Shown here in pieces: positions 11,647 through 21,055 of a stretch of DNA of 28,380 bases. Origin of the DNA: a virus; IMG/VR virus record IMGVR_UViG_3300042527_000165, positions 1 through 28,380 of that record. One strand, given 5' to 3'. How positions within the stretch are numbered: the stretch's first letter is position 1; every line of letters begins with the position of its first letter. Under the pieces are notes generated by a model. The model did no database searches and had not been told where the DNA came from. It was given only the letters and a program-made list of their open reading frames with translations. The translations under genes and the position numbers were made by a program.

Positions 11647-14600
11647 CAGACGATCTCCCGGCCGTAGCCGATTGCAGTGTAGGTGAACTGGCGGCTCACG
11701 GCGGTCCCGCCACTGTTCCTAAAGGTTACCTGTAATCCCGTGCGCGTCACGGAGCCGATCGTGAAGTAGTCAGCGGTGCCCATGTCGTAGCCCGTCACTC
11801 CAATGCTAGGGGGTTGGTAGAAAGCCTCGGCGAAGGTCACCGAATAGGTGCCGGCGCCACTGGTCAGCGTGGCCGACTGCTCGGTGCGCTGCTGCAGCTC
11901 CACCATGCAGCCGAGCTCGTCGATCAGGATGTTGACGTTGGGGTCGTTGCTGGTGGCGATCGTCTTGAACTGGAAGCCGCGGCCGCGCACGATCGCGTTG
12001 GCGAACTCGCGCCAGGTGCTCCAGGTGGGGGTGCCGGCCGGGTTGTCAGTGGTGCTGCGCACGTAGAGGCGCGCGTTCACCGAGTCGATGTTGCCGTCGT
12101 CGATCTCGGACCAGCTGTCGATCAGCTCGACCTTCTCATCCCAGAGCCCGGTCAGCAGGATCGCGCGGGTCAGGAAGCGCCGCTGCAAGTTGATGTCGAA
12201 CACGCCGCCCATGTCCAACGTCGAGCCGAACTCGTACTCGCCGTATTCCGGTGGCAGCGGGCTGTCGATCGTGGTCAGGCCGTCCCAGTTGCCGGCTTCG
12301 CCTTCGTTGAGGATCTGGTCGCCATCCTCAAGCAGCAGGGCATCGCCGTCTTCCTGCGCCAGGTTGTCGTTGCCGGCGCCAGGCGGGGCGAGGTCATCGA
12401 CCAGCGGGCCGGTGCTGATCACGAGGCCGTCCAGCTCCTCGTTGTAGAACATGTCCACGACGTTGCCCGAGAACGGCGGCGTCTCCTGATCTTCCGCGTA
12501 GGTCTGCACCAGCAGGCGCGGCAGCGGCGTCGGCAGGTCTGCCACGATCAGCGTGGCGTTGGGAGACCGGCGCCCCCCGTCATCCTCGAACTTGAGCAGG
12601 TAGGTGCCCTCAAGCAGCGGCACCTGCTTCTGGGTCTGGTTACCGGAAGCGGCCGGCACGATCTCGACGGTGTCTTCCCAGATGGCGCCGACCAGGAGCG
12701 GCGTGTGGCGGATCAGCACCTTGCCGCCGATCTTCACGTCGAGCTCGGTTGAGGCCGTCCAGCTGATGATCGCGCTGGCTTGGTCGATCGGCACCAGCGA
12801 GACGCCGGTCACATCAGCCGGCGGTGCCGTCTTGCCGAAGACGTTGAAGGTGAGCCTGGCCGGCAACACCGACGAGCGCAGCGCCGCGTTGATGCTGTAG
12901 ACCTCGATCTCGTAGCGACCTGGCGTGGTGTCGAAGATCTCGAAATCAGGCCGCTGCTGCGTGGACGTTGACCAGTTGCCGTTCTGCAGCCGCCAGCGGT
13001 AGCGGTACTGGTTGACGCCGACCACCGGCTGCCAGCTCACGACCAGCTTGGACAGCACACGGCCGTTGCTCTCGTAGAGCGCCTCAACGGCCTGCAGGTT
13101 GATGGGTGCTTCGGGGATGACGTTGAGGTCGGTGATGTCGCGCTGCGCCAGCGGCCGGCCGCGCTCGATGTAGTCGTACTTCGAGGCGTTGTAGGCGAGC
13201 GCCGTGATCTGGTACTGCGCCTGATCCTGCTCGGCCACGCTGAGCACCCGCCAGGTCGAGGCCTGGATGTTGGAGGTCTCGTAGATCCAGACGCTGTTCG
13301 CGTTCGGGGCAGACGGCAGCGCCGATGTGAGCGTGACCGTGGTTCCGACGATGCTGGCCACGTCGCGGCTCTGCACCGTGCCGTCGGACAGGATCACCGA
13401 AAGAGTGCCGCCTGATGGCGATAGGTCGGTGGCGTTGTCCACCGTGATCGTGGTGGTGGTTGCGGCTGCAATCCTCCCGCCGCGTCGAGCACCGGCGCGC
13501 ATCGGGTCGGAGATGTTGATCACCTGGCCGGGGCGCACCAGCACGCCGGCGTCGATCGAAGCGGTGAACGTCACCACCTCGGATTCGTATTGCTCGGAGT
13601 AGAGCAGCCATTCGCCGATGCGCGAAGCCTGCCCGCGGGAGGTGCAGGCGAAGGCCGACACCTCGGTGGTCACCACGCCGTACTTGGCGATCGCGGTCTG
13701 ATCCTCAACCACCTCGTAGGCAATGTCGCGCAGGCTCAGGTCGAGGTAGCTGACCACTGCCACGGTCGGGCGTGTCTTGAGGCTGCCGCCCTGGTAGCTG
13801 AACCCGTCATCAGAGACGTTGGCCAGCGTGAACAGGTAGGCCGGGTCCGACGGCTTGTCCTGGCTGATGGTCAGCGCGCCGGTGCTCCAGTAGGGCATCG
13901 CCCGGAAGGTGGAGCACAGATCGTTGATGAGCTTGTAGGCCTCCTCGGCGGTCTGGATGTTGACGTTGCAGGAGAAGCGCGGCTCGGTGCCGCCAAAGCC
14001 GTTGGGCACCAGCTCGGAGGCGTACTGGCTCGCGGCATAGAACGCCCACTTGTCCAGCTGCGCGGCCTGGATGTGATCGCCCAAGCCGTAGCGGGTCGAG
14101 GTGAGCAGATCCCACAGGATCCAGGTCGGGTCCGAGCACCACTGCGCAGCGCCGAACGTGCCGTTCCAGATGCCGGCGTAGATCAACCGGCCGGTGGCCG
14201 CGTCCACCGTGGCGTTGTTCGGGATCCGAACCTTGATGCCGCGCACCAGGTAGGTGCGCGCCGGGATCGAGCTGAACTGCTCGGCATCCACCCGCACCGC
14301 CACCAATGCGCTGTTGGGGTAGCGCAGCTTCGCGTAGGTGATCTCGGTGAAGCTTGACCAGCTGAAGGCATTGATCAGCTTTGCGCTGTTGCTATCCGCC
14401 GTGATCCGCGTCACCCGGATGTTCACCGGGAAGGCGCCTGACAGACTCACCAGGTAGTCGCGCTGATACTGATCACCCGTGCGGCCAGCGATCGTGTCGT
14501 CGATCACGGTGCCGTAGCCGCCGCCGTTGTACTGCACGGCAATCTGCAGGCGCACATCGGTGCCCTCGATGTCGCCCTTGTCAGTGAACAGCTGCAGCGC

Positions 14601-15431
14601 TGGCACGGTGATCGTCACGCGCGCGGCGTTCACCGTGGTGTCGGTGATGCTGCGCACCACAGGCGTGGCCTGCTGCACCGTGACGTTGACGCCAACCTCG
14701 TTCTCAACGTCGGCAGCAATCGGCACGTAGCTCTGGTTCTGGGTGCCGTTGCGCGTGTAGACGAGAATGTTCTGAAAGTTGTAGCTGCCGTCTGGGTTCT
14801 GCAGCGGCGTGTTGTCGATAAAGACCGACTTGTAGCCATCCTTCAGGCCTTCAATCTCGCCTTCGCTGATGAGATCGACCAGGCTGGCGTATTGCGTCGA
14901 GTTGAGGCTGTCGCCAGCCTCAGTTGGCGTGTAGGTTTCGCCGCCGCCGCCGCCTTTACCGCCACCGCCACCGCCTGCGCCAGCAATGCCGAGGCCGAGG
15001 CCGGCGTTGTGAACGCGGATCCCACCGGCGATGAAGGTGTGATGCCCCTCGACGGTCAGGTTGTAGACGGTGCCGACGCAGAACTCAGCGCGGTCCACGA
15101 TCGGGCGCAGGTGGCCGTTCTCATCCACCAGGCAATCGTCGGGGCCGAGCGTGTCGATCTCCACGAAGGCGTTGAACTGGTTCAGCACCCAGTGGTTGGC
15201 CGTGGCATCCAAGACGGCACCGCCCCAGAGGCGGTAGCGGTTCACCCGCTCGCCTTCGTGCACGTGCACCTTGAGGATCTTGGCGTGATGCAGCTTGCCG
15301 CGATCGTCGAAGCTGAGCACCAGATCGCCAGGCTGCAGCGCCTCGATCGGACGCTGCCCGTCAGGCGTGCGAATCAGCGTGTGCCCGAGAAAGCATCCGC
15401 CACCACCACCAGCACCGACGATCCTTCTCAT
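11646..15431 (-). CDS. J: Tail tip/host specificity protein (lambda gpJ-like) with inserted Hint domain
   Basis: A 1261-aa central tail-tip protein. Residues 1-12 are MRRIVGAGGGGG. Residues 13-142 are an intein-like Hint domain, described separately. Residues 143-165 are glycine-rich again. The gpJ body starts at about 170 (EAGDSLNSTQYASLVDLISE, GEIEGL) and includes the tip-attachment region (about 420-620: WCSDPTWILWDLLTSTRYGL and the RPGQVINISDP segment). Two fibronectin-III-like modules lie at about 775-865 and 868-965, and a conserved C-terminal strand region (IGVTGYDMGTADYFTIGSV) closes the protein. Without the Hint domain the length is 1131 aa, close to lambda gpJ (1132). It forms the tail tip and helps choose the host receptor. 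It follows the I homologue with a 4-base overlap. Confidence 0.95.
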   Translation of the reverse strand: MRRIVGAGGGGGCFLGHTLIRTPDGQRPIEALQPGDLVLSFDDRGKLHHAKILKVHVHEGERVNRYRLWGGAVLDATANHWVLNQFNAFVEIDTLGPDDCLVDENGHLRPIVDRAEFCVGTVYNLTVEGHHTFIAGGIRVHNAGLGLGIAGAGGGGGGKGGGGGETYTPTEAGDSLNSTQYASLVDLISEGEIEGLKDGYKSVFIDNTPLQNPDGSYNFQNILVYTRNGTQNQSYVPIAADVENEVGVNVTVQQATPVVRSITDTTVNAARVTITVPALQLFTDKGDIEGTDVRLQIAVQYNGGGYGTVIDDTIAGRTGDQYQRDYLVSLSGAFPVNIRVTRITADSNSAKLINAFSWSSFTEITYAKLRYPNSALVAVRVDAEQFSSIPARTYLVRGIKVRIPNNATVDAATGRLIYAGIWNGTFGAAQWCSDPTWILWDLLTSTRYGLGDHIQAAQLDKWAFYAASQYASELVPNGFGGTEPRFSCNVNIQTAEEAYKLINDLCSTFRAMPYWSTGALTISQDKPSDPAYLFTLANVSDDGFSYQGGSLKTRPTVAVVSYLDLSLRDIAYEVVEDQTAIAKYGVVTTEVSAFACTSRGQASRIGEWLLYSEQYESEVVTFTASIDAGVLVRPGQVINISDPMRAGARRGGRIAAATTTTITVDNATDLSPSGGTLSVILSDGTVQSRDVASIVGTTVTLTSALPSAPNANSVWIYETSNIQASTWRVLSVAEQDQAQYQITALAYNASKYDYIERGRPLAQRDITDLNVIPEAPINLQAVEALYESNGRVLSKLVVSWQPVVGVNQYRYRWRLQNGNWSTSTQQRPDFEIFDTTPGRYEIEVYSINAALRSSVLPARLTFNVFGKTAPPADVTGVSLVPIDQASAIISWTASTELDVKIGGKVLIRHTPLLVGAIWEDTVEIVPAASGNQTQKQVPLLEGTYLLKFEDDGGRRSPNATLIVADLPTPLPRLLVQTYAEDQETPPFSGNVVDMFYNEELDGLVISTGPLVDDLAPPGAGNDNLAQEDGDALLLEDGDQILNEGEAGNWDGLTTIDSPLPPEYGEYEFGSTLDMGGVFDINLQRRFLTRAILLTGLWDEKVELIDSWSEIDDGNIDSVNARLYVRSTTDNPAGTPTWSTWREFANAIVRGRGFQFKTIATSNDPNVNILIDELGCMVELQQRTEQSATLTSGAGTYSVTFAEAFYQPPSIGVTGYDMGTADYFTIGSVTRTGLQVTFRNSGGTAVSRQFTYTAIGYGREIV
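15006..15395 (-). other. Bacterial intein-like (BIL/Hint) domain inside gpJ
   Basis: This segment encodes residues 13-142 of the gpJ-like protein. It has all four splicing motifs: block A starting at Cys13 (CFLGHTLIRTPDGQRPIEAL and PGDLVLSFD), block B with Thr77 and His80 (LDATANHWVL), block F (TVYNLTVEGHHTFIAGGIRV) and block G ending His141-Asn142. At 130 residues there is no room for a homing endonuclease. The residue after Asn142 is Ala rather than Cys, Ser or Thr, which is the mark of A-type bacterial intein-like domains rather than classical inteins. Such domains are known to cleave themselves and sometimes to splice. It sits exactly within a glycine-rich linker. Confidence 0.88.
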
Positions 15432-16003
15432 CCGGCCACCTGCACGGTGTCAATGCCGGCCGAGATCACCACCGAGCCCACCAGGGTCTCGCCGTAGACG
15501 ATCGGCACAGGCAGGCCCTGGCGGCTGGTGTTCTGGATGCCTGAGAAGCTGTAGCTCTTGCGGGGATCTTTCACCGTGTCGCTGGTGGAGCCTGGCGGCA
15601 CTGTTCGCGGCACGGGCGTGAGCAGCTGCGCGACGCCGCCGAGCACCAAGCTGGCGCCCACGCCGACCAGCAGCTGAACACCCAAGGCGCCAATGCCGGG
15701 CACCAGAAAGCCAATGGCAAGCAACGCCACGCCCGCAATGATCCGACCCACCGCGCCAGCGCCGGCGACGACGGGAACGATCTTGATTTCCTGCAGGCCG
15801 GCCGGGTCGTGCAGTTCATCCACGGCCAGGTCGTAGCTGCCCACGCTCACCCGGTAATGCTGGTCGGCCATGTGCTGCTCCAGCTGCGGGAAGTTGGCCA
15901 GCAGGAAGCGCACGGCCTCAGCCGCGCTGCTCACCTCGGCCTCAAACTTCCGGCGCTTCAGGAACTTTGCCAGGCGCCCGTAGATGCGGATCGTGCGCAA
16001 CAT
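15428..16003 (-). CDS. I: Tail assembly protein (lambda gpI-like)
   Basis: A 191-aa homologue of lambda tail assembly protein I. Residues 1-75 carry a ubiquitin-like fold ([20 protein letters not shown], then SAAEAVRFLLANFPQLEQHM). Residues 85-145 include a hydrophobic glycine-rich segment (VAGAGAVGRIIAGVALLAIG and following) that may form membrane-like helices. The C-terminal part has PRKSYSFSGIQNTSRQGLPV and PIVYGETLVGS. The start MLRTIR at 16003 is chosen because it overlaps the K stop as ATGA. It acts with K and J in building the tail tip. Confidence 0.9.
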   Translation of the reverse strand: MLRTIRIYGRLAKFLKRRKFEAEVSSAAEAVRFLLANFPQLEQHMADQHYRVSVGSYDLAVDELHDPAGLQEIKIVPVVAGAGAVGRIIAGVALLAIGFLVPGIGALGVQLLVGVGASLVLGGVAQLLTPVPRTVPPGSTSDTVKDPRKSYSFSGIQNTSRQGLPVPIVYGETLVGSVVISAGIDTVQVAG

Positions 16004-16728
16004 CACGCCAGCCCTAGCCTCCCTGCATCGTAATGGCGAAGCCTGCGCCCGGTGCATTTCATCAGCCAGCCGCCGTAGAGATCACGGCTGCTGAGCCGGC
16101 CGCGGATGTGATGGAGCACCAGCTGGTCGCCGATGTAGACGCCGCAGTGGTTGAGGCCGGGGCCGGTGATGCTCATCAGCAGGCCGTCGCCAGGCTGCAG
16201 CTCATCGTCTGCGTCCAGCTCGCGAAAACCGGCATCACGCCAGAAGCCATCAAACAGCGGCTGGCGCTCGAAATCCTCAGGCGTGAGCGGTCGATCCCAG
16301 TCCGGCAGCAGCAGGCCGTGCTCGGCGTACCAGTCACGCGTCAGCGTCCAGCAGTCGGTGAGCCCCCACACCCATTCGCGGCCGATCAGGGGCGCCTTGT
16401 AGCCGGTGGGGCGCAGCTCGGGACTCCATGCCTCGGTCTTCGGGTTGACGATCCACCAGGGGAGGCCGGTGCGCTCGATCGCCACCAGATCGGCTTGGCT
16501 GGGCTGCGGTGCAGTGCGCGGGTGGCTGTGAACCACCGCCATGATTTCGCCGGCATCCTCGGCCGCGGCGTAGTCGATCGGGTCGAGGATGAACTGCTCG
16601 ACGCCGGCCGCCAGGTTGCGGCAAGGCCAGTAACGCTCGCGGCCCTTGACCACCACCAGCAGGCCGCAAGCCTCTCGGGGATCCTCGGCCTGGGCGTGCT
16701 CGAGTGCTGCTGTGCGCCAGTCGGTCAT
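16003..16728 (-). CDS. K: Tail assembly peptidase (lambda gpK-like; JAMM + NlpC/P60)
   Basis: A 241-aa protein with two hydrolase domains, as in lambda gpK. Residues 1-105 are a JAMM/Mov34 metalloprotease domain with Glu19 (REACGLL), His67 and His69 (VVHSHP) and Asp80 ([10 protein letters not shown]). Residues 115-240 are an NlpC/P60 cysteine peptidase domain with Cys126 ([12 protein letters not shown]), His194 ([11 protein letters not shown]) and a nearby HH pair at 206-207. It takes part in tail-tip assembly and may cut cell-wall peptides on DNA entry. The start at 16728 overlaps the L stop. Confidence 0.93.
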   Translation of the reverse strand: MTDWRTAALEHAQAEDPREACGLLVVVKGRERYWPCRNLAAGVEQFILDPIDYAAAEDAGEIMAVVHSHPRTAPQPSQADLVAIERTGLPWWIVNPKTEAWSPELRPTGYKAPLIGREWVWGLTDCWTLTRDWYAEHGLLLPDWDRPLTPEDFERQPLFDGFWRDAGFRELDADDELQPGDGLLMSITGPGLNHCGVYIGDQLVLHHIRGRLSSRDLYGGWLMKCTGRRLRHYDAGRLGLA

Positions 16729-17447
16729 GTGAAATAAGTCCCGATGCCCGGATAGCTTCCGAACGGCAGCTCGGCAGTGGCGCCGAATCTTGCCTTGCAG
16801 CTGCTCAGCCGCTTGCCGCACACGTCAGCCGCAAGGGTGGCTACGGATTGATCATTCTCGTTGAAGTAGCTGGTGCCCACGTAGCCGCACTCGGCTGAGC
16901 GGTACTTCCACTGGCAGATGTTGCTGATGCACTGGCGCTTCGGAGCCCGCACGCCGGCGAGATCGAAGGAAGCCGCCAGCTCGAACTCCACCACGTCGCG
17001 CGTCTCGGTGGACTTGCGGTCCACGTAGTAGATCTCACGCGGGAACTCGGCCGTCGGGTCCGGCGTGCCGTAGGGGTTCACGCTGCCGGGGAAGTTCACC
17101 GCGTCGAGGTAGCGGGCCAACGTGCGGATGCGTGTCACCTTGGCGCCCGAGAGGCCGTCAGGCAGGCTCAGCAGCAGCGCTGTGATGGTGCCGAGAATGT
17201 TGCTGCAGCGGATCTTCGGCCGCGGCAGCGTGCCCTTGCCCTCATAGGTGAAGCCATCAGCCTCAATCGGGAACCGGATGTAGCTGTTGCCAGCCCAGAC
17301 CACTTCGCCGTTGGCGTTGAGGTTGACGCCGGCGTGGAAGCGGTAGGTGTCGTTCACGCCGTGCTGCAGCGTGTTGAGCTCCAGCACGAACAGCTCGATG
17401 ACGGCACTGGGCGCGATCGCCTGAAGATCTGAGACGGGAACTGCCAT
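16725..17447 (-). CDS. L: Minor tail protein (lambda gpL-like)
   Basis: A 240-aa tail-tip protein of the lambda gpL family. Residues 1-165 form the beta-rich N-terminal domain ([20 protein letters not shown]). Residues 170-225 form a cysteine-rich C-terminal domain with Cys173, Cys178, Cys187, Cys210 and Cys217 ([19 protein letters not shown], then [15 protein letters not shown]). In lambda gpL this region binds an iron-sulphur cluster, so the same is likely here. It sits between M and K in the canonical M-L-K-I-J order. Confidence 0.93.
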   Translation of the reverse strand: MAVPVSDLQAIAPSAVIELFVLELNTLQHGVNDTYRFHAGVNLNANGEVVWAGNSYIRFPIEADGFTYEGKGTLPRPKIRCSNILGTITALLLSLPDGLSGAKVTRIRTLARYLDAVNFPGSVNPYGTPDPTAEFPREIYYVDRKSTETRDVVEFELAASFDLAGVRAPKRQCISNICQWKYRSAECGYVGTSYFNENDQSVATLAADVCGKRLSSCKARFGATAELPFGSYPGIGTYFT

Positions 17448-17449
17448 CG

Positions 17450-17785
17450 CTACGGCTCAAACACCTGGCGGAACTTGGCGCGGATCGTGTTGAAGTTGCA
17501 GGAGCGCAACGTCACCTGCCAGCTCTCGCACACGTACTTGCCGGCGCTGCCGCGTGGTGGAGTCCAGTCGAATGACTCGACGCCGCCCCGTGCGTCCAGG
17601 AACGCGGTGATCAGATCGCGCTCAGAGTCGGTGCGCTCGCTGAACGTCAGATCCCACTCCTTCGGGTTGGTGTTCAGGCCAAAGCGGATGCGCTGCTCAT
17701 AGCCGTCGCCGGCCTGGAACTTGCGCACCCGAGGCTGGCTGCTCTCGGTGGCCTCGAACGAGGGTGTATAGGTGAAGGTCGCCAT
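17450..17785 (-). CDS. M: Minor tail protein (lambda gpM-like)
   Basis: A 111-aa protein of the lambda gpM type. It shows the typical N-terminal ATFTYTPSFEATESSQPRVR, a central GYEQRIRFGLNTNPKEWDLT strand region, the FLDARGGVESFDWTPPRG motif and a C-terminal VTLRSCNFNTIRAKFRQVFE. It is a tail-tip component that joins the tube end to gpL. The length is typical. It lies four bases downstream of the tape measure gene and two bases upstream of L. Confidence 0.92.
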   Translation of the reverse strand: MATFTYTPSFEATESSQPRVRKFQAGDGYEQRIRFGLNTNPKEWDLTFSERTDSERDLITAFLDARGGVESFDWTPPRGSAGKYVCESWQVTLRSCNFNTIRAKFRQVFEP

Positions 17786-17788
17786 GGG

Positions 17789-20700
17789 TTACGCCGCTAG
17801 GAGGCCGCCAGGCCGCTTCTGCTTGACCAATTCTGCCTGCACCGCCTGCGAGATCGCACGACCCAGCTGCTCGCCGCGGCCTGCGTCGCCCTGCACCTGG
17901 CTGCCGGTGGCATCCACGTTCACCACCACGTTGGTGCCACCGCCGCCGCCCTTCATCGCCACGGGAATCCGCCGGCCATCAGGCAGGGGCACATAGGCTT
18001 CGGGCATCGAGCCCTCGCCGAACATGGCCAGCTGCGGGCTGTTGGCGATGCCGCCGGCCGCGTACTTGCGCAGGGGCAGCGGACCGTCGCTGGTCATGAT
18101 GCCGCCATCGGCGAAGCCAAACGCCGAGGTGATGCCCTTCACGATCGGCGCGATCACCATGGTCTGCGCGATCTGCCGTGCGATGTCCTTCAGCACGCCG
18201 GCCGCGATGCTGCGCAGGCTGTCGCCCCAGTTGTCGGTGCCGTCGATCAGCAGGTCGATCGCACTGCCGATGCCGTTGCCGATCGAGTTGGCAATGCCTT
18301 GAACAAGTTGCTTCTTCTCCTCGTAGGCCAGCTTGAGGCGCTCGAGCTGCTGCTGCTCAGCGGTCAATCCATTGATGGTCTGCATCTGCGCGGCATTGCG
18401 CGCGTCGATGCTGGTGATCATCTCGTCAATGGTCGCCTTCTGCTTGTCAGTCAGACCGGCGATCTCGCGATCCTGCACCAGCTGGTCGCGCAGCGTGTTC
18501 AGCTTGACTGCCTCGGCCACTGCGGCGTTCTCAGCATCCACGCGCTGCTTTGCGATCTCAGGGCTCATGCCGGAGCGCTGCAGATCCAGGATCTGCTGGT
18601 AGTCGCGCAGCTGGTCAGAGGTGGACTTGCGCTGGCTGTCGAGCTCGCTGGTGATGTTGCCGAGCTCAGACTGGCGCGAGGCGATCAGATCGCCCAGCGC
18701 TGCGGTGGTGCCAGCGCCGCGGTTGGCGCCGATGGCTGCGTTGAGGCTGCGGCCTGCAGCCGCTACGCCGGGCAGGCCGGGGGTCGCCGTGTTCCCGGCG
18801 GGGGCGCCGACCAGCATCCGCGCGCTGCCGTTGCGGGATGCCGCCATCGCGGCCGGCAGGAAGTCCTTGTAGGCGCCGGAGCGGTAGACGGACCAGGCGC
18901 CGAAACCCTGGCTGCCGAACACCTGCCGGGCTGCGTTGGCGTTGGTTGCCGGATCGAACAGCGCCTCGTTGTTGCCGATGCCAAACGCGCGCCGACGCTG
19001 CGGACCCATGCCGCCCAGCATGTTGATCTGCCACAGGCCGTAACTCTTGTCGCCGGTGGCTGCGTTGCCGTTGTAGGCGCTGCTGCGGCCGCCAGATTCG
19101 GCCATGGCGATGGCTGCCATGACCGCTGCATCCTGCCCGCGGAACCCGGCAGAGCGTGCCAATGCCACTAGGTTGCCGACGCCGAGCTGGCCGCGGCCGA
19201 CAGAGCCAGGTGAAGCAGTGCCACCGCCGAGCTCGCCAGCTGCTTCCCTGGCACCGGCGACCATCTTCTGCGCCATCTTGTCGGCGGCATCCTGCAGGAT
19301 CTCGCTGATGCCGCGCGCAACGGTGATCTTGTAATCCTCGATCGTGCGCTCCAGCTGCACCTTCCGATCGGTGGCGTTCTGCTCGATCTGGATCTTCTGC
19401 TCGGTGAAGCGCCGCGTGGCTTCGTTGAGCCGTGCCTGGGTGTCGAGCGCATCAGTGCCAAGCCCAGCGCCGCGCAGCCGCTGCCGCTCGCGTTCAAACG
19501 CCGCATCCTGCTCCTGCGCCGCAATCCGCCGCCGGGCTTCAGCCGTGCTGCGCTCCAAGTCCAGCCGCTGGTCGCCCAGCTGCCGTTCGAGGTCAGCCGC
19601 GCGCTGGATCGACTGCTCGCGGAAGTCCGCCAGCCGCTTCTCCATGTCCTCGCGGATCTTCAGCTGATCGGCCAGGTTCTTCTTGGCCTTGTCCATCGCT
19701 GAGGCTTCGCGAGCTGCTTGGCGCTCGCGCTCGGCGTCCTGCTGAGCCTTGAGTTGTGCCGCCGTGACACCAGTCTGCGGCGCTTGAGCAGCCTGCTGCT
19801 GCTGTAGGCGCTTCAGCTCATCGTCGTATGCCTTGCGAAAATCTGGATTCAGAAAACTGATTAGGCCGCCGGTGTTTTCGCTGCCGTAAAACTTTTTTGC
19901 GGCGCCCTTAAATGCTTGCTCATTGGTGGCGATCTCTTGACCGCGCTCTAATCGGTATTTGTTGAACCGCTCCATGGCGTCGGCAGCGCCATTGACCACC
20001 TTGGTGAACGCCTGAACTATGCCGAGCGCAATCGGACCGAACGCATCGCTGATCGCCACCTGCAGCTTGTTGGTGGCATTGCTCAGATCGGTCAGCGCCT
20101 GCTGGCCGGTGTCGAACATCTTGTTGAGCTTTGGTAGCTCGGTCTCGCCAAGCTGCTTCAGGGCAGCAATGAGCACGTCGGTGCTGATCTTGCCCTCAGC
20201 GCCAAGATCCTTCAGCTGCGCACGGGTCACCTTGCCAAAGGTGCCCAGCTTGGTCATCTGCTCGGCGACCGCTTGGCCTAGGGCAGGTGCTTGTTCCAAG
20301 ATCGACCGCAGCTCATCGCCTTGCGCTCGGCCACTGACCAGCGCCTGCCTCAGCTGGATCATGGCGTTACTAGTCTCTTGCGCAGTTGCCCCACTGGTGC
20401 GCGCCGCGACGTTGAAGCCGACAAAGATCTGCTCAAGCTCTTTCAGCCCAACGCCGGTCGGCCGCAAACCTGCGTAAAGTTTTGCGAAACTGTCCGTCGC
20501 TTCTGTGTTGCTCAACCGCAGGGTGCCGGCGATGCGAGCGGTGATCTGCTGCGCCTGGTTGTACTCGCCGTAAGTGTCGGTCAGTGCTTTGAGCCGCACG
20601 CGTGCGGTCTCGGCTTCCATGCCGGCCTTGGCAATGCCACCCACGACCTGCGTGGCTCCCAGGGTGCCCGCTAAGGCTGCTGCGCCTGCAAGGCCGCCTC

Positions 20701-21052
20701 GAAGTCCACCGATGGACGCCAAGAGGCCTCCTTGGCCGCTCCCGGCGCCGTTCAGCCGCGTCTGCTGCCGCTGGAGCTTTTCCAGCTCGGCGGTGTAAAA
20801 CCTGAACTGACGGCTGCCGATCTGCGCTTCGTTGCGCAGATTGGTCATCACCGTGATCTGCCGCTGCAGCGAGTTGACCGACAGCCCCGATGCCGCCGAC
20901 AACTTCTTGTTGGCCGCGTAGAGCTGGTCGAGATCCTTGCTGGTGCGGTTTGACTGCTGCGCCAGCCCTTGCAGCCCACGCTTCAGCTGGTCGAGCCCCG
21001 TGCCCTCCAGCTTTGCGGTGAACTTGATCGCCGTGTCGAGGGTCATCGCCAT
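17789..21052 (-). CDS. H: Tail tape measure protein with embedded lysozyme-like domain
   Basis: A 1087-aa tape measure protein that sets tail length. Residues 1-105 are coiled coil. Residues 120-345 match the conserved tape-measure N-terminal domain (LSNTEATDSFAKLYAGLRPT; LRQALVSGRAQGDELRSILE; AEGKISTDVLIAAL). Residues 430-605 are a long Arg/Glu/Gln-rich coiled coil. Residues 625-735 are a transglycosylase/lysozyme-like domain with Glu652 in AIAMAESGG and the YGLWQIN motif at 671-677. Residues 790-920 are coiled coil, and 920-975 are hydrophobic, as usual for membrane-inserting segments. Residues 975-1087 form a glycine-rich C-terminal part. The embedded murein hydrolase probably helps open the cell wall for DNA entry. 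A second Met lies two codons in (21046). Confidence 0.95.
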   Translation of the reverse strand: MAMTLDTAIKFTAKLEGTGLDQLKRGLQGLAQQSNRTSKDLDQLYAANKKLSAASGLSVNSLQRQITVMTNLRNEAQIGSRQFRFYTAELEKLQRQQTRLNGAGSGQGGLLASIGGLRGGLAGAAALAGTLGATQVVGGIAKAGMEAETARVRLKALTDTYGEYNQAQQITARIAGTLRLSNTEATDSFAKLYAGLRPTGVGLKELEQIFVGFNVAARTSGATAQETSNAMIQLRQALVSGRAQGDELRSILEQAPALGQAVAEQMTKLGTFGKVTRAQLKDLGAEGKISTDVLIAALKQLGETELPKLNKMFDTGQQALTDLSNATNKLQVAISDAFGPIALGIVQAFTKVVNGAADAMERFNKYRLERGQEIATNEQAFKGAAKKFYGSENTGGLISFLNPDFRKAYDDELKRLQQQQAAQAPQTGVTAAQLKAQQDAERERQAAREASAMDKAKKNLADQLKIREDMEKRLADFREQSIQRAADLERQLGDQRLDLERSTAEARRRIAAQEQDAAFERERQRLRGAGLGTDALDTQARLNEATRRFTEQKIQIEQNATDRKVQLERTIEDYKITVARGISEILQDAADKMAQKMVAGAREAAGELGGGTASPGSVGRGQLGVGNLVALARSAGFRGQDAAVMAAIAMAESGGRSSAYNGNAATGDKSYGLWQINMLGGMGPQRRRAFGIGNNEALFDPATNANAARQVFGSQGFGAWSVYRSGAYKDFLPAAMAASRNGSARMLVGAPAGNTATPGLPGVAAAGRSLNAAIGANRGAGTTAALGDLIASRQSELGNITSELDSQRKSTSDQLRDYQQILDLQRSGMSPEIAKQRVDAENAAVAEAVKLNTLRDQLVQDREIAGLTDKQKATIDEMITSIDARNAAQMQTINGLTAEQQQLERLKLAYEEKKQLVQGIANSIGNGIGSAIDLLIDGTDNWGDSLRSIAAGVLKDIARQIAQTMVIAPIVKGITSAFGFADGGIMTSDGPLPLRKYAAGGIANSPQLAMFGEGSMPEAYVPLPDGRRIPVAMKGGGGGTNVVVNVDATGSQVQGDAGRGEQLGRAISQAVQAELVKQKRPGGLLAA

Positions 21053-21055
21053 GGC

